A stretch of 47,215 bases of DNA from Patescibacteria group bacterium (GCA_023379125.1 JAMCSY010000027.1:69249-116463); one strand, 5' to 3'. Positions 1 to 8,647 are shown, counted from the stretch's first letter. The notes: generated from the sequence alone by a model not told the origin. Program-made: numbers and translations.

Positions 1-28
1 TTTTGCTCCTGGTTGAAAGTTCATTGCT

Positions 29-709
29 TTAAAAATTAATCCGCAGCCGAGCATTTTCTATAGTGGCATTGTTCCCCAGGGTAGTTTGAACTTGTAAAAC
101 ATAGGTTTTTTTGCCTGCAGGCAAGGTAAAACCGTTAGAAGATAAAAAAGTTAAGTTAGTGGCATTAGTAGAAACTGTCGAGTTGCCCACAGCTGCCTGA
201 TCTGTTAGATCATAAAATCGGACATTAACTACTCCAATTGTTTCAATCAGCCTCGCTGATAACTCAAGCTGCATCGAGGTATAGCCTGGGAAATCTCCTG
301 GGTCTAATATTACCTGAGAACCATCAACAGTAATATAGTTCCTATCCCCACTTTGAAATGATGAACTTAACGGAACAAATAAAGTTGATTTGGCCGTAGT
401 TTGACTGTTATTTTGACTAAGACTATCTATCTTTTGCTGTAGGTTAGTCACAGTTGTTTCCAGTTTGGCCACTTTACCTTCTAAAGAACTTGCTGGGGTT
501 GGTGTGGGTGATAACAAGCTGGTTACTGGAGAAATATCAGGCATAAACGTAGCAGAATTTGCCGGAGACAAAACTGGAGCCAAGGTTGGTGTAGGTAAAC
601 CAGAACTTACTTTAGGCTGAGTGCTGAGCAAGTTGTTAAAAAAGAGAAAATAGTAAGTTGCCCCCACTACAGCTATTCCTATTCCTAAAATAAGCAGCAC
701 TTTAGCCAT
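29..709 (-). CDS. Membrane-anchored coiled-coil protein, function unknown
   Basis: I do not recognise a named family. The protein is about 226 residues. It has one hydrophobic segment at residues 3-23 (MAKVLLILGIGIAVVGATYY), a Pro/Thr/Ser-rich linker to about residue 78, a short predicted coiled coil (LEGKVAKLETTVTNLQQKID) and a C-terminal beta-rich part. The likely topology is inside N-terminus with an extracytoplasmic C-terminal domain. The reading frame is open for six more codons upstream, but I chose the ATG at 709 because a TATGAT -10 element ends exactly 6 nt before it. The gene ends 28 bp from the window edge, so its downstream neighbour is not visible. Confidence 0.7.
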   Translation of the reverse strand: MAKVLLILGIGIAVVGATYYFLFFNNLLSTQPKVSSGLPTPTLAPVLSPANSATFMPDISPVTSLLSPTPTPASSLEGKVAKLETTVTNLQQKIDSLSQNNSQTTAKSTLFVPLSSSFQSGDRNYITVDGSQVILDPGDFPGYTSMQLELSARLIETIGVVNVRFYDLTDQAAVGNSTVSTNATNLTFLSSNGFTLPAGKKTYVLQVQTTLGNNATIENARLRINF

Positions 710-715
710 ATCTCT

Positions 716-721
716 ATCATA
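716..721 (-). promoter_or_regulatory. -10 element, leaderless start of the 709 gene
   Basis: TATGAT on the minus strand, 6 nt before ATG 709. No good -35 is visible. This spacing recurs upstream of many genes in the window. Confidence 0.45.
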
Positions 722-763
722 CAACAATTTCTAACGACAGCTAAAACAAGATTAGTACTGAGT

Positions 764-850
764 GAAGCTCCGAGGTCTAAAGCCCTCGGCTTCCTGCCAG
801 AAGAAGATATTTTTAGGTTTCGATTCATCCATGGACTAAAAGTCCATTGT
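764..850. repeat. Dispersed hairpin element, copy 1
   Basis: Two hairpins lie here. CCGAGG (770-775) pairs with CCTCGG (784-789), and ATGGACT (831-837) pairs with AGTCCAT (841-847) over a 3-nt loop. The first hairpin, with its flanking AAGCT and TTTC/CTTC bases, is nearly the reverse complement of 33600-33630, so this is a dispersed inverted repeat. The style, with GC-rich hairpins near 'gattcatc', resembles IS200/IS605 ends, but no transposase is present. Confidence 0.5.
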
Positions 851-947
851 TTTCTCGAAGTGCGCAGTAAACCAAGGCTTTTTTAATCCCCTGTTGTCTA
901 GTAACAAAAAGAGGAATTCCGTATTGGGAATTTATCTGCGTAATTGT

Positions 948-955
948 GCTATCCT
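948..955 (+). promoter_or_regulatory. Extended -10 (TGCTATCCT) for the GH1 gene
   Basis: TATCCT at 950-955 preceded by TG, 7 nt before ATG 963. It predicts a transcript starting at or next to the start codon. A TTGGGA at 924-929 is 20 bp upstream and is a poor -35. Confidence 0.4.
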
Positions 956-962
956 AAAATGG

Positions 963-2192
963 ATGGCCAAACAGGTTAAACAACATCCACTTACAGGTTT
1001 CCCAATAGATTTTTTGTGGGGAGCGGCTACTTCTGCTTTTCAGGTAGAGGGAAATAATATTCATGCTGACTTTTGGGACTGGGAACAAACAAATTTGCCA
1101 AATGAACAAAGATCAGGCCAGGCAATTGATCACTACCACCATTTTTCAGAAGACTTTGCCCTGGCTAAAAAATATCAACAAAATGCACACCGACTAAGCC
1201 TGGAATGGTCCAGAATTGAGCCTGCAGAGGGTGTTTTTGACTTACTAGAGATTGATCATTATCGTCAAGTGTTACAAGAGTTAAAAAAGCAAAATTTGGT
1301 AGTTTTTTTAACTTTGCATCATTTTACCAACCCTGAGTGGTTTACCAAAATGGGTGGTTGGAAATCTGCCAAAGCTACTTGGTTTTTTAACAGATTTGTC
1401 CAAAAAGTTGTGCCAGAATTTGCTCCTTGGGTAGATTATTGGATCACCATTAATGAGCCTGGGGTCTTACTATATCATTTGTACATCAATTCCAGATGGC
1501 CAGGTTCAGAAAAATCCTGGTTTAATTATCTCAAAACTTTTTACCATTTAGTTTGGGCCCACCGCCAAGCTTACCATTTTATCCAGCAAAGAGTTCCTCA
1601 AGCCCGAGTAGGTGTTGTTCATAACATCACTTGTTATTCTGTCACTCACCCACAAAACCCTTTAGAAAACTTAGTCAAATGGTGGAAATCCTTGACTGAA
1701 ACTCACCTATTTTATCTACTCAGCTACAAAACCCATGATTTCTTGGGCGTTAATTATTATTTTCACAACTATATCAATCTGGGTCAGGAAAAACCCGAAA
1801 GACATAATCTAACTAGATCAAATCAGTCTCAATTAGGCTGGGAAATTTATCCGCAAGGTTTATATCGTGTACTCAAAAGTCTCAAAAGATACCACTTACC
1901 TATTTTTATTACTGAAAACGGCCTAGCCACCAATGACGAGACACAACGAACTAAGTTCCTGACCGATCATCTCGCAGCCGTTTTACATGCTCTTAGGGAG
2001 CAAATTGTAGTCAAAGGTTATTTTTATTGGAGTTTACTAGACAATTTTGAGTGGACTGATGGTTGGCAGGCTAATTTTGGCTTAATTGGAGTCAACCGCA
2101 AAACTATGCACAGACTTCCCAAAAAAACTATAACAGTGTATGCTGAGATTATCAGAGCAAATCTTAGCTCAATATCAAAAAAGAAATCTTGA
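963..2192 (+). CDS. Glycoside hydrolase family 1 (beta-glucosidase-like)
   Basis: A retaining beta-glycosidase of family GH1, a TIM barrel that cleaves beta-linked glucosides or galactosides. The family signature FLWGAATSAFQVEG is at residues 17-30. The acid/base is E165 in TINEPG and the nucleophile is E318 in FITENGLA. The NFEWTDGW aglycone/glycone motif is near the C-terminus. At 409 residues it is slightly short for the family (440-480) but has all key motifs. There is no signal peptide, so it probably acts in the cytoplasm. The frame is open back to a TTG at 894; I prefer ATG 963 because GH1 homology starts just after it and an extended -10 lies 7 nt upstream. It heads a three-gene operon with a transporter and a second glycosidase, which suggests use of imported oligosaccharides. 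The true substrate cannot be read from sequence. Confidence 0.9.
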   Translation: MAKQVKQHPLTGFPIDFLWGAATSAFQVEGNNIHADFWDWEQTNLPNEQRSGQAIDHYHHFSEDFALAKKYQQNAHRLSLEWSRIEPAEGVFDLLEIDHYRQVLQELKKQNLVVFLTLHHFTNPEWFTKMGGWKSAKATWFFNRFVQKVVPEFAPWVDYWITINEPGVLLYHLYINSRWPGSEKSWFNYLKTFYHLVWAHRQAYHFIQQRVPQARVGVVHNITCYSVTHPQNPLENLVKWWKSLTETHLFYLLSYKTHDFLGVNYYFHNYINLGQEKPERHNLTRSNQSQLGWEIYPQGLYRVLKSLKRYHLPIFITENGLATNDETQRTKFLTDHLAAVLHALREQIVVKGYFYWSLLDNFEWTDGWQANFGLIGVNRKTMHRLPKKTITVYAEIIRANLSSISKKKS

Positions 2193-2216
2193 TATTTGAT
2201 TGCAGATTTAAAGTTT

Positions 2217-3119
2217 ATGTCCTACCTGCCAATATCCATTATCTCTTATGCCCTAAACGGTTTTTCTTTAATCGTAGACAAAACCTTACTTAACGAATCA
2301 TTGCCTAGTCCTTATGTTTATACTTTTTATATTGGGCTGCTGAGTGCTTTGGTAGTTTTCTTAATCCCTCTAGGAGCAACAATGCCCAACTTGCAAGGAG
2401 CGATCTTTGCAATTCTCTCAGGCATATTTTTTGCCTTGAGTTTAGTAACTTTTTTTACCAGCATGAGACACACTGTGGTGACTGTAGTTGGCCCAATTGT
2501 GGGTACTGTCAACCCTGTTTTTGCCTTAATTGTAGGCTCCTTGATTCTCAACCAAGAATTAGTAGCTCACCAGTGGGTGAGTTTTTTGTTGTTAATTACT
2601 GGGGGGATAATTTTGACTTTTAATCTTTGGTGGGGCAAACATTCTCTAGATAAAAACTTCTTGATCATGATCTTATCAGGTTGTTTTTTTGGTCTTTCTT
2701 ATGTCATGCTCAGGCAAGCTTTTTTATATGATTCTTTTTTGAATGTACTCATTGTTAGCAGATTAGCCCTCACTGCCATTGTACTTATTTTTCTCTTTTT
2801 CCCCCAAACCAGACATGATATTTTTGGCTCACAAATCACCCATAATCATTTTGCTAATAAAACTTCAGCCCTAGTTCTCTCTAGCCAGCTGGCTGGTGGA
2901 GTCTCTGGTTTAATGTTGGCCTGGGCAGTTTCCATGGCCAGTCCAGCTATTGTTAATTCCATTTATGGTGTCCAATACATTGTGCTTTTGGGTGGAGCAA
3001 TTATTCTTGCTAAATCTCATCCTCACTTCCTGGAAGAAAGATTTACCCCAATGGTCTTAGTCCAAAAAATCTTGGCAGTAATTATTATTTCTCTTGGCTT
3101 AGTCTATCTAGCAATTTAA
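2217..3119 (+). CDS. DMT-superfamily (EamA-like) permease
   Basis: An integral membrane protein of about 300 residues with ten hydrophobic segments in two similar halves, the usual EamA/DMT layout. The second half restarts near 'LSGCFFGLSYVMLRQAF'. It is expected to move a small metabolite across the cytoplasmic membrane; the substrate is unknown. The start could also be a TTG at 2196; ATG 2217 gives the normal short N-terminus before membrane segment 1. It follows the GH1 stop by 24 nt and precedes the second glycosidase by 7 nt, so the three genes are probably co-transcribed and the permease may carry a sugar or sugar conjugate. Confidence 0.8.
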   Translation: MSYLPISIISYALNGFSLIVDKTLLNESLPSPYVYTFYIGLLSALVVFLIPLGATMPNLQGAIFAILSGIFFALSLVTFFTSMRHTVVTVVGPIVGTVNPVFALIVGSLILNQELVAHQWVSFLLLITGGIILTFNLWWGKHSLDKNFLIMILSGCFFGLSYVMLRQAFLYDSFLNVLIVSRLALTAIVLIFLFFPQTRHDIFGSQITHNHFANKTSALVLSSQLAGGVSGLMLAWAVSMASPAIVNSIYGVQYIVLLGGAIILAKSHPHFLEERFTPMVLVQKILAVIIISLGLVYLAI

Positions 3120-3126
3120 TATTTTT

Positions 3127-4161
3127 ATGGGATTAATCTTAAAAATCATTGGTTTTGTCCTGGCAGGATTTATCTCTTTTATCTTGCTACTTTTTGCAGC
3201 GATGTGGGTTAGTGATGAATTTTTGCAGGTAACTCAACCTCAACCTCAAGTTGCCTATGGGGTAACTTTTTCCAATATTTATACCCAGGGTTTAGAGCTC
3301 AATCAAGATCAGGTTTATCAGGCAATTATTTCTGATTTAGGAGTCAAGCTAATTAGGCTCCCAGTTTATTGGAACATTATCCAAAACCAACCAGATAAAT
3401 TTGATTTTAGTGAGTATGATAAAATGCTGGACTTGGCTGCACAACATCACGTTAAAGTTATCCTGGCAATTGGTAAAAAGTTACCTCGCTGGCCAGAATG
3501 TTTTGTGCCTACTTGGGCAGCTACTCTACCGGCAAACAACCAACAAGCTGAGTTAAACAATGCTTTAATTCAAACAGTCCATCACTTTCAAAACAGGCCA
3601 GAAGTAGTTGCTTGGCAAGTGGAAAATGAACCCCTGTTTGATTTTGGTCAATGTTCCTCGATTGATCCTCAAGTATTAAGCTCGGAAGTCAGCTTAGTCA
3701 GATCTTTAGATCTAAGACCAATCTGGGTCACTGATTCTGGTGAGGTAGGCCTCTGGGTTAAACCAATGCAGCTGGGTGACTATATGGGAGCTTCTGTTTA
3801 TCGCGCTACTTGGAACCCCATTTTTGGTAATTTTCATTATCCTCTACCGCCTCTTTACTACACCTGGAAAGCAGCTTTGATCAAAATTTTATTTGCCCCT
3901 TCCTCCCGAGGTGTAATTATTTCTGAGTTACAAGCAGAACCCTGGACTCCAGGTACCTCCATCATTCAAACTCCCATCCAAACCCAGTTGAATGATTTTA
4001 GCTTGCAAACCTTTCAAGACAGTGTACATTATGCTGATCATACTTATTTAGGCACTGAGATCCTCTGGGGTGTGGAATGGTGGTATTACATGAAGGAACA
4101 TGGCCATCCAGAGTATTGGAATTATGCCAAAACTCTATTTAATGGTTCCACAAGTTTCTAA
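3127..4161 (+). CDS. Membrane-anchored clan GH-A glycoside hydrolase-like protein
   Basis: 344 residues with one N-terminal membrane segment (residues 5-27) and then a TIM-barrel hydrolase domain outside the membrane. The pattern 'LGVKLIRLPVYWNIIQ' (71-86) and a VENEP motif placing the acid/base at E168 are typical of clan GH-A (GH5/GH42-like). The nucleophile is probably E267 in ISELQAEPW. I cannot assign the GH family number. It is the last gene of the GH1/permease operon. A TTTAAT hexamer lies 6 nt before its ATG, so an internal promoter is possible. Together with the cytoplasmic GH1 enzyme it suggests outside trimming, import and inside hydrolysis of a glycan. Confidence 0.75.
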   Translation: MGLILKIIGFVLAGFISFILLLFAAMWVSDEFLQVTQPQPQVAYGVTFSNIYTQGLELNQDQVYQAIISDLGVKLIRLPVYWNIIQNQPDKFDFSEYDKMLDLAAQHHVKVILAIGKKLPRWPECFVPTWAATLPANNQQAELNNALIQTVHHFQNRPEVVAWQVENEPLFDFGQCSSIDPQVLSSEVSLVRSLDLRPIWVTDSGEVGLWVKPMQLGDYMGASVYRATWNPIFGNFHYPLPPLYYTWKAALIKILFAPSSRGVIISELQAEPWTPGTSIIQTPIQTQLNDFSLQTFQDSVHYADHTYLGTEILWGVEWWYYMKEHGHPEYWNYAKTLFNGSTSF

Positions 4162-4178
4162 CACTAAACGACCGAACA

Positions 4179-4757
4179 TCATGCCTCTATTGATTTAAAT
4201 ACCCTTTCTCCTAACTCTTTTAGCAATTTTGCCCCATCAGATCTATCCTCTCTTGTATATGTTCGACCCATTGCTCGACGGAGTTTATGCTCAACGATGT
4301 ATTGCTTCAGTATATCTGTTAAAAGGATATCTGGATCTGCCTGATAATTAAATTGACGAAGGCTCCGCGTCATCTCCACAACACAATCGTTTGCATGAAA
4401 TCCTCCGATTACAAAGCGTGAAGTTTGCGGATAAGAGAGCATACTAACCAAACCTTGTAATAAGTCATGGTGACGATCTCTAGTCCACTCAGAAAGGCCA
4501 ATTCCTATCTTAAGAGTTTGATCGAAAGCAGATGCTGGATAAAGATAACTATCATAATTCCCATTGAAGTCATCAAAAACTATACGCGCAACCTGGAAAC
4601 CATGTCTGTGATAACGAGTAAGTAGTCTTTCAGTCGTTTGTCTAAACTGAATTGCTAATAAACTTGGTGGTATACTTATTTCCTTAAAGGTAGTCTTACC
4701 AGTGGTGCGATTATCAGGATACATAATCAGCACTGTATTAATCGCTTCACGACTCAT
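4179..4757 (-). CDS. Conserved hypothetical protein (192 aa)
   Basis: I do not recognise this family. It is soluble, with no signal or membrane segment, and has alternating beta/alpha character. Stretches that look functional are 'VLIMYPDNRTTGKT' near the N-terminus, 'IVFDDFNGNYDSYLYP' (59-74) and 'FVIGGFHANDCVVEM' (115-129). The last recalls the active-site Cys strand of cysteine hydrolases, but the match is too weak to name it. The C-terminus is charged and helical. It is convergent with the glycosidase operon (17 nt between stops) and divergent from the PBP gene. It has its own promoter with a TATAAT 8 nt before the ATG. Confidence 0.6.
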   Translation of the reverse strand: MSREAINTVLIMYPDNRTTGKTTFKEISIPPSLLAIQFRQTTERLLTRYHRHGFQVARIVFDDFNGNYDSYLYPASAFDQTLKIGIGLSEWTRDRHHDLLQGLVSMLSYPQTSRFVIGGFHANDCVVEMTRSLRQFNYQADPDILLTDILKQYIVEHKLRRAMGRTYTREDRSDGAKLLKELGERVFKSIEA

Positions 4758-4765
4758 TACTGATT

Positions 4766-4771
4766 ATTATA
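4766..4771 (-). promoter_or_regulatory. TATAAT -10 for the 4757 gene
   Basis: Perfect -10 hexamer on the minus strand, 8 nt before ATG 4757. A TTGTTT lies about 19 bp further upstream. The implied leader is 0-2 nt. Confidence 0.5.
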
Positions 4772-4948
4772 TACCAACTTATTTTTGGCAAAACAAGTAG
4801 TTAGCCTCATTTTTCTGTATGCTTATTTAATAAAATGACCTTTTTTGTTAGTTAAAGTGATACTTTGCAGTACTTTTCTTTGTGATTCTATGGGATTTAC
4901 AATAAAGTTAATAAAACTTCAAAATGCTGTAGGTTAGAAGACGGATCA

Positions 4949-7282
4949 ATGAGCAAAGCAGCACCAAAAAGGAGTCTTCGGTCTAATAAAACCACTGGCA
5001 AGATCAGGTTTTCTTCCCCCAAAAAATCGCAGGCACAAAATATATTAATTCCTCTCTATTTTCTGCTTTATATCTTGTTAAAAATTGGCCAGTTTGTCTT
5101 ATTTTTAAATTCTTTAATCATAAAAAAATCACAACAAGGTCTCACGCAAGCTGGTTATTTAGTCCAAAAAAGTAGGCAGATTTTACTAACCTCTGGCCCT
5201 CCAGTAAAACCTGTGACCAAACCAGCAAAACCTGCTTTCCTACCCCAACCCCTTAGTAAAGTTACCTTAACTAAAATAGTTTTATTAAGTTTACTAATTA
5301 TCATTCTCAGCTCTGCTTATTTTTTTAAGCAACTCCTGGGTCAATTACCTTCCCCCTACTTGCTAGATGAAGCCAATCCTCCTTTAACAAGTCAAATCTA
5401 TGACCGTCATGGCGTACTACTCTACCAATTTTATGCTGATAAAAATAGACAATTAGTTAACCTCCAACAAATTCCCCAAAATCTAATTAATGCCACAATT
5501 GCCATTGAAGATAAACATTTTTATGAACATCCCGGGATTGATCCTCTAGGAATTATTAGAGCTTTAAGAAATAATTATGAAAACCAAAATGGCAACCTGC
5601 AAGGAGGTTCAACAATTACCCAACAACTGATCAAAAATACTCTGCTGACTCCTGATCAAACTATTACCAGAAAAATCAAAGAGGTTATTTTAGCTTTCTG
5701 GTTAGAGAGAATCTATGATAAAAACCAGATTCTACAGATGTATTTTAACGAGGTGCCTTATGGTGGGCTATCCTGGGGGGCTCAAGCTGCAGCCCAAACT
5801 TATTTTGGTAAAGATGCTCATGATTTAGATCTGGCTGAATCTGCTTATCTGGCTGGACTACCTACTGCTCCAACTGAATATTCTCCCTATGGAGCTCATC
5901 CAGAACAGGGCAAACAAAGGCAAAAAGAGGTTCTACAAAGAATGGTAGAAGATAACTATATTACAGCTAACCAGGCTACCAAGGCTTTTGCTGAACCACT
6001 TAATTTTAAACCTCCAGTCCAAACAATCTTAGCTCCTCATTTTGTAATGTATGTTAAATCTCTACTGGTGCAAAAATATGGTGAGAGAATGGTTTCTCAA
6101 GGTGGACTAAAAATCACTACTACTTTAGATTTAAAACTTGAGCAGATGGCGGAAAAGGTCGTCGGTGACGAAGTGAGTAAACTTGCTCGTCTAAAAGTCA
6201 GTAACGGTGCCGCTATGATTTTAGATGCCCACACTGGACAGATTTTAGCGATGGTTGGTTCCAAAAATTATTTTGATCCCCAGCAAGGCAATGTGAATGT
6301 GGCTCTATCACTGCGCCAGCCAGGCTCTTCCATCAAAGTTATTACTTATGCCACTGCCTTTAAACAAGGTTTTACACCGGGCACTATTTTACTGGATACT
6401 CCGACAAATTTTAAAAACACTTGGGGCTACTCTTATTCTCCAGTAAATTACGATGGTAGATTTCATGGCCCAGTAACTATCCGGACTGCTTTGGGCAGTT
6501 CTTATAATATTCCCGCGGTCAAAACCCTAGCTCTAGAAGGTATTCCCCAATTTTTGCAAACAGCCCAAGATTTAGGAATTACCACTCTGACTGATACTAA
6601 CAATTATGGACTATCTCTTACCTTAGGAGCAGGTGATGTGACACTACTACAAATGATGGGTGTTTATGATACCTTCGCCCAAGCTGGTGTCAAACATACC
6701 CCTCAAGCAATCCTGACTATCACCAACTCAAAAGGCATAGTGATTGAAGACCACAGCCAAGATCAAGGCCAGCAAGTTTTAACTCCTCAGGTAGCTTATT
6801 TAGTCACCAATATTTTATCAGATCCTAAAGCCAGAATGCCTGCTTTTGGAACAAACTCAGGCCTGGAAATTACTGGGCACACAGTAGCTGTTAAAACAGG
6901 TACTTCTGACAATAAAAGGGACAACTGGGCTTTTGGCTACACTCCAAATTATGTGGTAGGAGCTTGGGTGGGTAACAATGATAACTCCCCCATGGATCCT
7001 CAGCTTTCTTCTGGTATTACTGGGGCCACACCAATCTGGCATGACTTAATGACTAACTTACTACAAAACATTCCCAACCAGGACTTTGCCAAACCCGCAG
7101 GGATTATTGAAGCCTCAATTGATGGGCATAAAGATCTAGCTATCTCTGGGCAAGTTCCTAAAAATGTGGTTTCACAAAAGAAGGAAACTCAAACTGATGG
7201 TGACGGTCACCAAAAAGAAGTGATTACTTATTATGATAATTTTTCTACCTTCATCCCCAAACCTACCCAAACAGTCCAGTAG
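4949..7282 (+). CDS. Class A penicillin-binding protein (PBP1a-like)
   Basis: A bifunctional peptidoglycan synthase that polymerises lipid II and cross-links stem peptides at the outer face of the membrane. After a basic N-terminus and hydrophobic stretch (31-58), the main membrane segment is about 106-127. The GT51 transglycosylase domain follows, with catalytic E187 in IEDKHFYEHPG and GGSTITQQ at 219-226. The transpeptidase domain has the SxxK nucleophile S460 (GSSIK), SYN at 518-520 and KTGT at 649-652. All catalytic motifs are intact. Length (777 aa) is normal for the family. The extra N-terminal hydrophobic part, about 100 residues before the real anchor, is unusual. It stands alone, with mreB 15 kb downstream as the other cell-wall gene. 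Confidence 0.95.
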   Translation: MSKAAPKRSLRSNKTTGKIRFSSPKKSQAQNILIPLYFLLYILLKIGQFVLFLNSLIIKKSQQGLTQAGYLVQKSRQILLTSGPPVKPVTKPAKPAFLPQPLSKVTLTKIVLLSLLIIILSSAYFFKQLLGQLPSPYLLDEANPPLTSQIYDRHGVLLYQFYADKNRQLVNLQQIPQNLINATIAIEDKHFYEHPGIDPLGIIRALRNNYENQNGNLQGGSTITQQLIKNTLLTPDQTITRKIKEVILAFWLERIYDKNQILQMYFNEVPYGGLSWGAQAAAQTYFGKDAHDLDLAESAYLAGLPTAPTEYSPYGAHPEQGKQRQKEVLQRMVEDNYITANQATKAFAEPLNFKPPVQTILAPHFVMYVKSLLVQKYGERMVSQGGLKITTTLDLKLEQMAEKVVGDEVSKLARLKVSNGAAMILDAHTGQILAMVGSKNYFDPQQGNVNVALSLRQPGSSIKVITYATAFKQGFTPGTILLDTPTNFKNTWGYSYSPVNYDGRFHGPVTIRTALGSSYNIPAVKTLALEGIPQFLQTAQDLGITTLTDTNNYGLSLTLGAGDVTLLQMMGVYDTFAQAGVKHTPQAILTITNSKGIVIEDHSQDQGQQVLTPQVAYLVTNILSDPKARMPAFGTNSGLEITGHTVAVKTGTSDNKRDNWAFGYTPNYVVGAWVGNNDNSPMDPQLSSGITGATPIWHDLMTNLLQNIPNQDFAKPAGIIEASIDGHKDLAISGQVPKNVVSQKKETQTDGDGHQKEVITYYDNFSTFIPKPTQTVQ

Positions 7283-7338
7283 TTTATTTATAGGTCTCTA
7301 AATAACGATTGGGTAAGTAATTGGTTAAATAATTTTAA

Positions 7339-7367
7339 TTGACATTTTAGCTAGTACAGACTAAACT
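7339..7367 (+). promoter_or_regulatory. Promoter TTGACA-17-TAAACT upstream of the hairpin-repeat leader
   Basis: TTGACA 7339-7344 and TAAACT 7362-7367, 17 bp apart. The start would be near 7374, so the mRNA leader for the 7512 gene would contain all four tandem ATGAG repeat units. Confidence 0.6.
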
Positions 7368-7385
7368 CAGCTGGCAGAGAAAACT

Positions 7386-7511
7386 ATGAGCCGCATGGGC
7401 GTCTCTGATTAGGAAATTATGAGCCGTACTGACGTCTCTAACTTTGTTATGAGTCACTAACGTGCCTCTAACTTTGTTATGAGCCGCATGGGCGTCTCTG
7501 ATTAGGAAATT
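7386..7511 (+). repeat. Four tandem 30-33 bp ATGAG hairpin/micro-ORF units
   Basis: Units start at 7386, 7419, 7449 and 7479 and are 33, 30, 30 and 33 bp long; units 1 and 4 are identical. Each begins ATGAG and contains GAG-N-xyz-loop-zyx-N-CTC. The inner stems are CGC/GCG, CGT/ACG, CAC/GTG and CGC/GCG, so the pairs change together. Units 1 and 4 encode MSRMGVSD and stop at a TAG that overlaps an AGGA ribosome-binding site for the next ATG. The last linker plus ATGAGCCG forms the start of the following gene. Confidence 0.75.
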
Positions 7512-8225
7512 ATGAGCCGAGAAGCAGGAATCGAAGAATACCACATACTCAGCACTTCCCCCGGTGATTTCTTGAGAGCGATTAATCTTCCTCTCCCACG
7601 ACAAGTAGCTTTTTTTAACTTCCGGGCTAAAGACACTGGTGAACCACCCAATAATGTTCAGTATGATGATGTCTATGCTACTCGAGCTTATGAGCGGGGC
7701 TTTTTACCATATACCATGGATGTGATTGGTTATGTTGAATCTACACTTGCTCCGAATCGCTCATATGTCAATGTGTCCAGACTACCTCTTCTACCCAGAA
7801 AGAGAATTAATCGCACCGTGGCTGTTGCTGTGGCTAAAGCAATCATGCGAGGCGAAGGCCGGGCTCAGAGAGTAAAAGCCTATATCCCAAGTTTGTGCAT
7901 TAATGAATTCTGTGAAGATTTTTGGGGATATCTAATAGAGTCCTACGAACTACAAGAAGCTGTAATTGTGCCTGCTATGCTCAAAGGAGCCACAGCTGAG
8001 CCTTTAAAATTCACAGTCAAACTAAATACTAGAACTCAAGAATATACTGCCCCAGCCATACTTTTTATGGGTAATGGTTACAGCACTACCGGTTCTGAAT
8101 CACTTTCTGCAACACAGGCACCACAAGAACTTCACTCTGGTTTAACTTTAAAAATGACTACTGAGTTTGCCCACAGCTTAGCTGGAGCTACTTTACGCGA
8201 TCGATTTGACAGCTTAGCTTACTAG
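7512..8225 (+). CDS. Hypothetical protein (237 aa) behind a tandem-repeat leader
   Basis: No family recognised. It is soluble, with no signal or membrane segment. Notable parts are an acidic/aromatic segment 'GEPPNNVQYDDVYATRAYER', a basic 'LLPRKRINRTVAVAVAKAI' segment and 'YIPSLCINEFCEDFWGYL', which has two cysteines and several aromatics. The start is set by a good Shine-Dalgarno (AGGA, 6 nt before ATG), shared with secE. The start codon coincides with the start of a fifth repeat unit, so the first codons (MSRE) may derive from the repeat. It may be an enzyme, but I see no catalytic signature. It converges on the ASCH gene. Confidence 0.65.
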   Translation: MSREAGIEEYHILSTSPGDFLRAINLPLPRQVAFFNFRAKDTGEPPNNVQYDDVYATRAYERGFLPYTMDVIGYVESTLAPNRSYVNVSRLPLLPRKRINRTVAVAVAKAIMRGEGRAQRVKAYIPSLCINEFCEDFWGYLIESYELQEAVIVPAMLKGATAEPLKFTVKLNTRTQEYTAPAILFMGNGYSTTGSESLSATQAPQELHSGLTLKMTTEFAHSLAGATLRDRFDSLAY

Positions 8226-8242
8226 ATTAACTAGCTAGCCTG

Positions 8243-8647
8243 CTAGAGAATCATCCAACCTCTTAAATCTCTCTTTTTAATCTTAATTGGGGACGTGATA
8301 AATCTTTCTGACTGAGTTATAAAAATCAAAGTACCATATTTACTAGTCAGCTTACCTTGTTGATATTTTTGATCTAAATTAGCCTGCCCAACAGAAATTT
8401 CTTGACCATAATCAGACCATATCTTCTCAACATCAAACTGTGTCATCCCAGCATAAGAGATCACTTTTTTAGCCTGAAACTGTCCAATAACTTCTTCTCC
8501 AGGAGGCTTCATGTAAATAATATCCCCCACCCCAACTTGACCAAAAGGGACAATTTTGTGTTGTGAGAATCTGGTTTCAATTGTTTTTATCCCAGCTAAA
8601 ATAGCTTCAATGGTGATCCTATCCATAATCGCTAGGTGTTTTTTCAT
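8243..8647 (-). CDS. ASCH-domain (PUA-like) protein
   Basis: About 134 residues forming one ASCH domain, a beta-barrel of the PUA-like superfamily usually linked to RNA binding or modified-base handling. The family start is visible as 'HLAIMDRITIEAILAGIKTI', then 'ETRFS', and the barrel motif VGDIIYMKPPGEEVIGQF follows. The C-terminal 'KKRDLRGWMIL' looks conserved. The frame is open to an ATG at 8743, but the ASCH fold starts right after ATG 8647, which also has an AAGG Shine-Dalgarno 5-6 nt upstream, so I use the shorter form. The longer frame would overlap the secE leader repeats. Substrate unknown. Confidence 0.7.
   Translation of the reverse strand: MKKHLAIMDRITIEAILAGIKTIETRFSQHKIVPFGQVGVGDIIYMKPPGEEVIGQFQAKKVISYAGMTQFDVEKIWSDYGQEISVGQANLDQKYQQGKLTSKYGTLIFITQSERFITSPIKIKKRDLRGWMIL

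Noticed and set aside
7386-7511. CRISPR-like array
   Set aside because: Units are contiguous 30-33 bp repeats with no unique spacers, and no cas genes are in the window.
7347-7604. 85-codon minus-strand ORF with repeated AHNFLIRDAHAAH
   Set aside because: It is the reverse reading of the ATGAG hairpin repeats; the repeated peptide is a product of the DNA repeat and it overlaps the start of the 7512 gene.
7512-8225. Pyruvoyl-dependent arginine decarboxylase
   Set aside because: I considered it from the size, but the self-cleavage Ser motif and surrounding pattern are not present.
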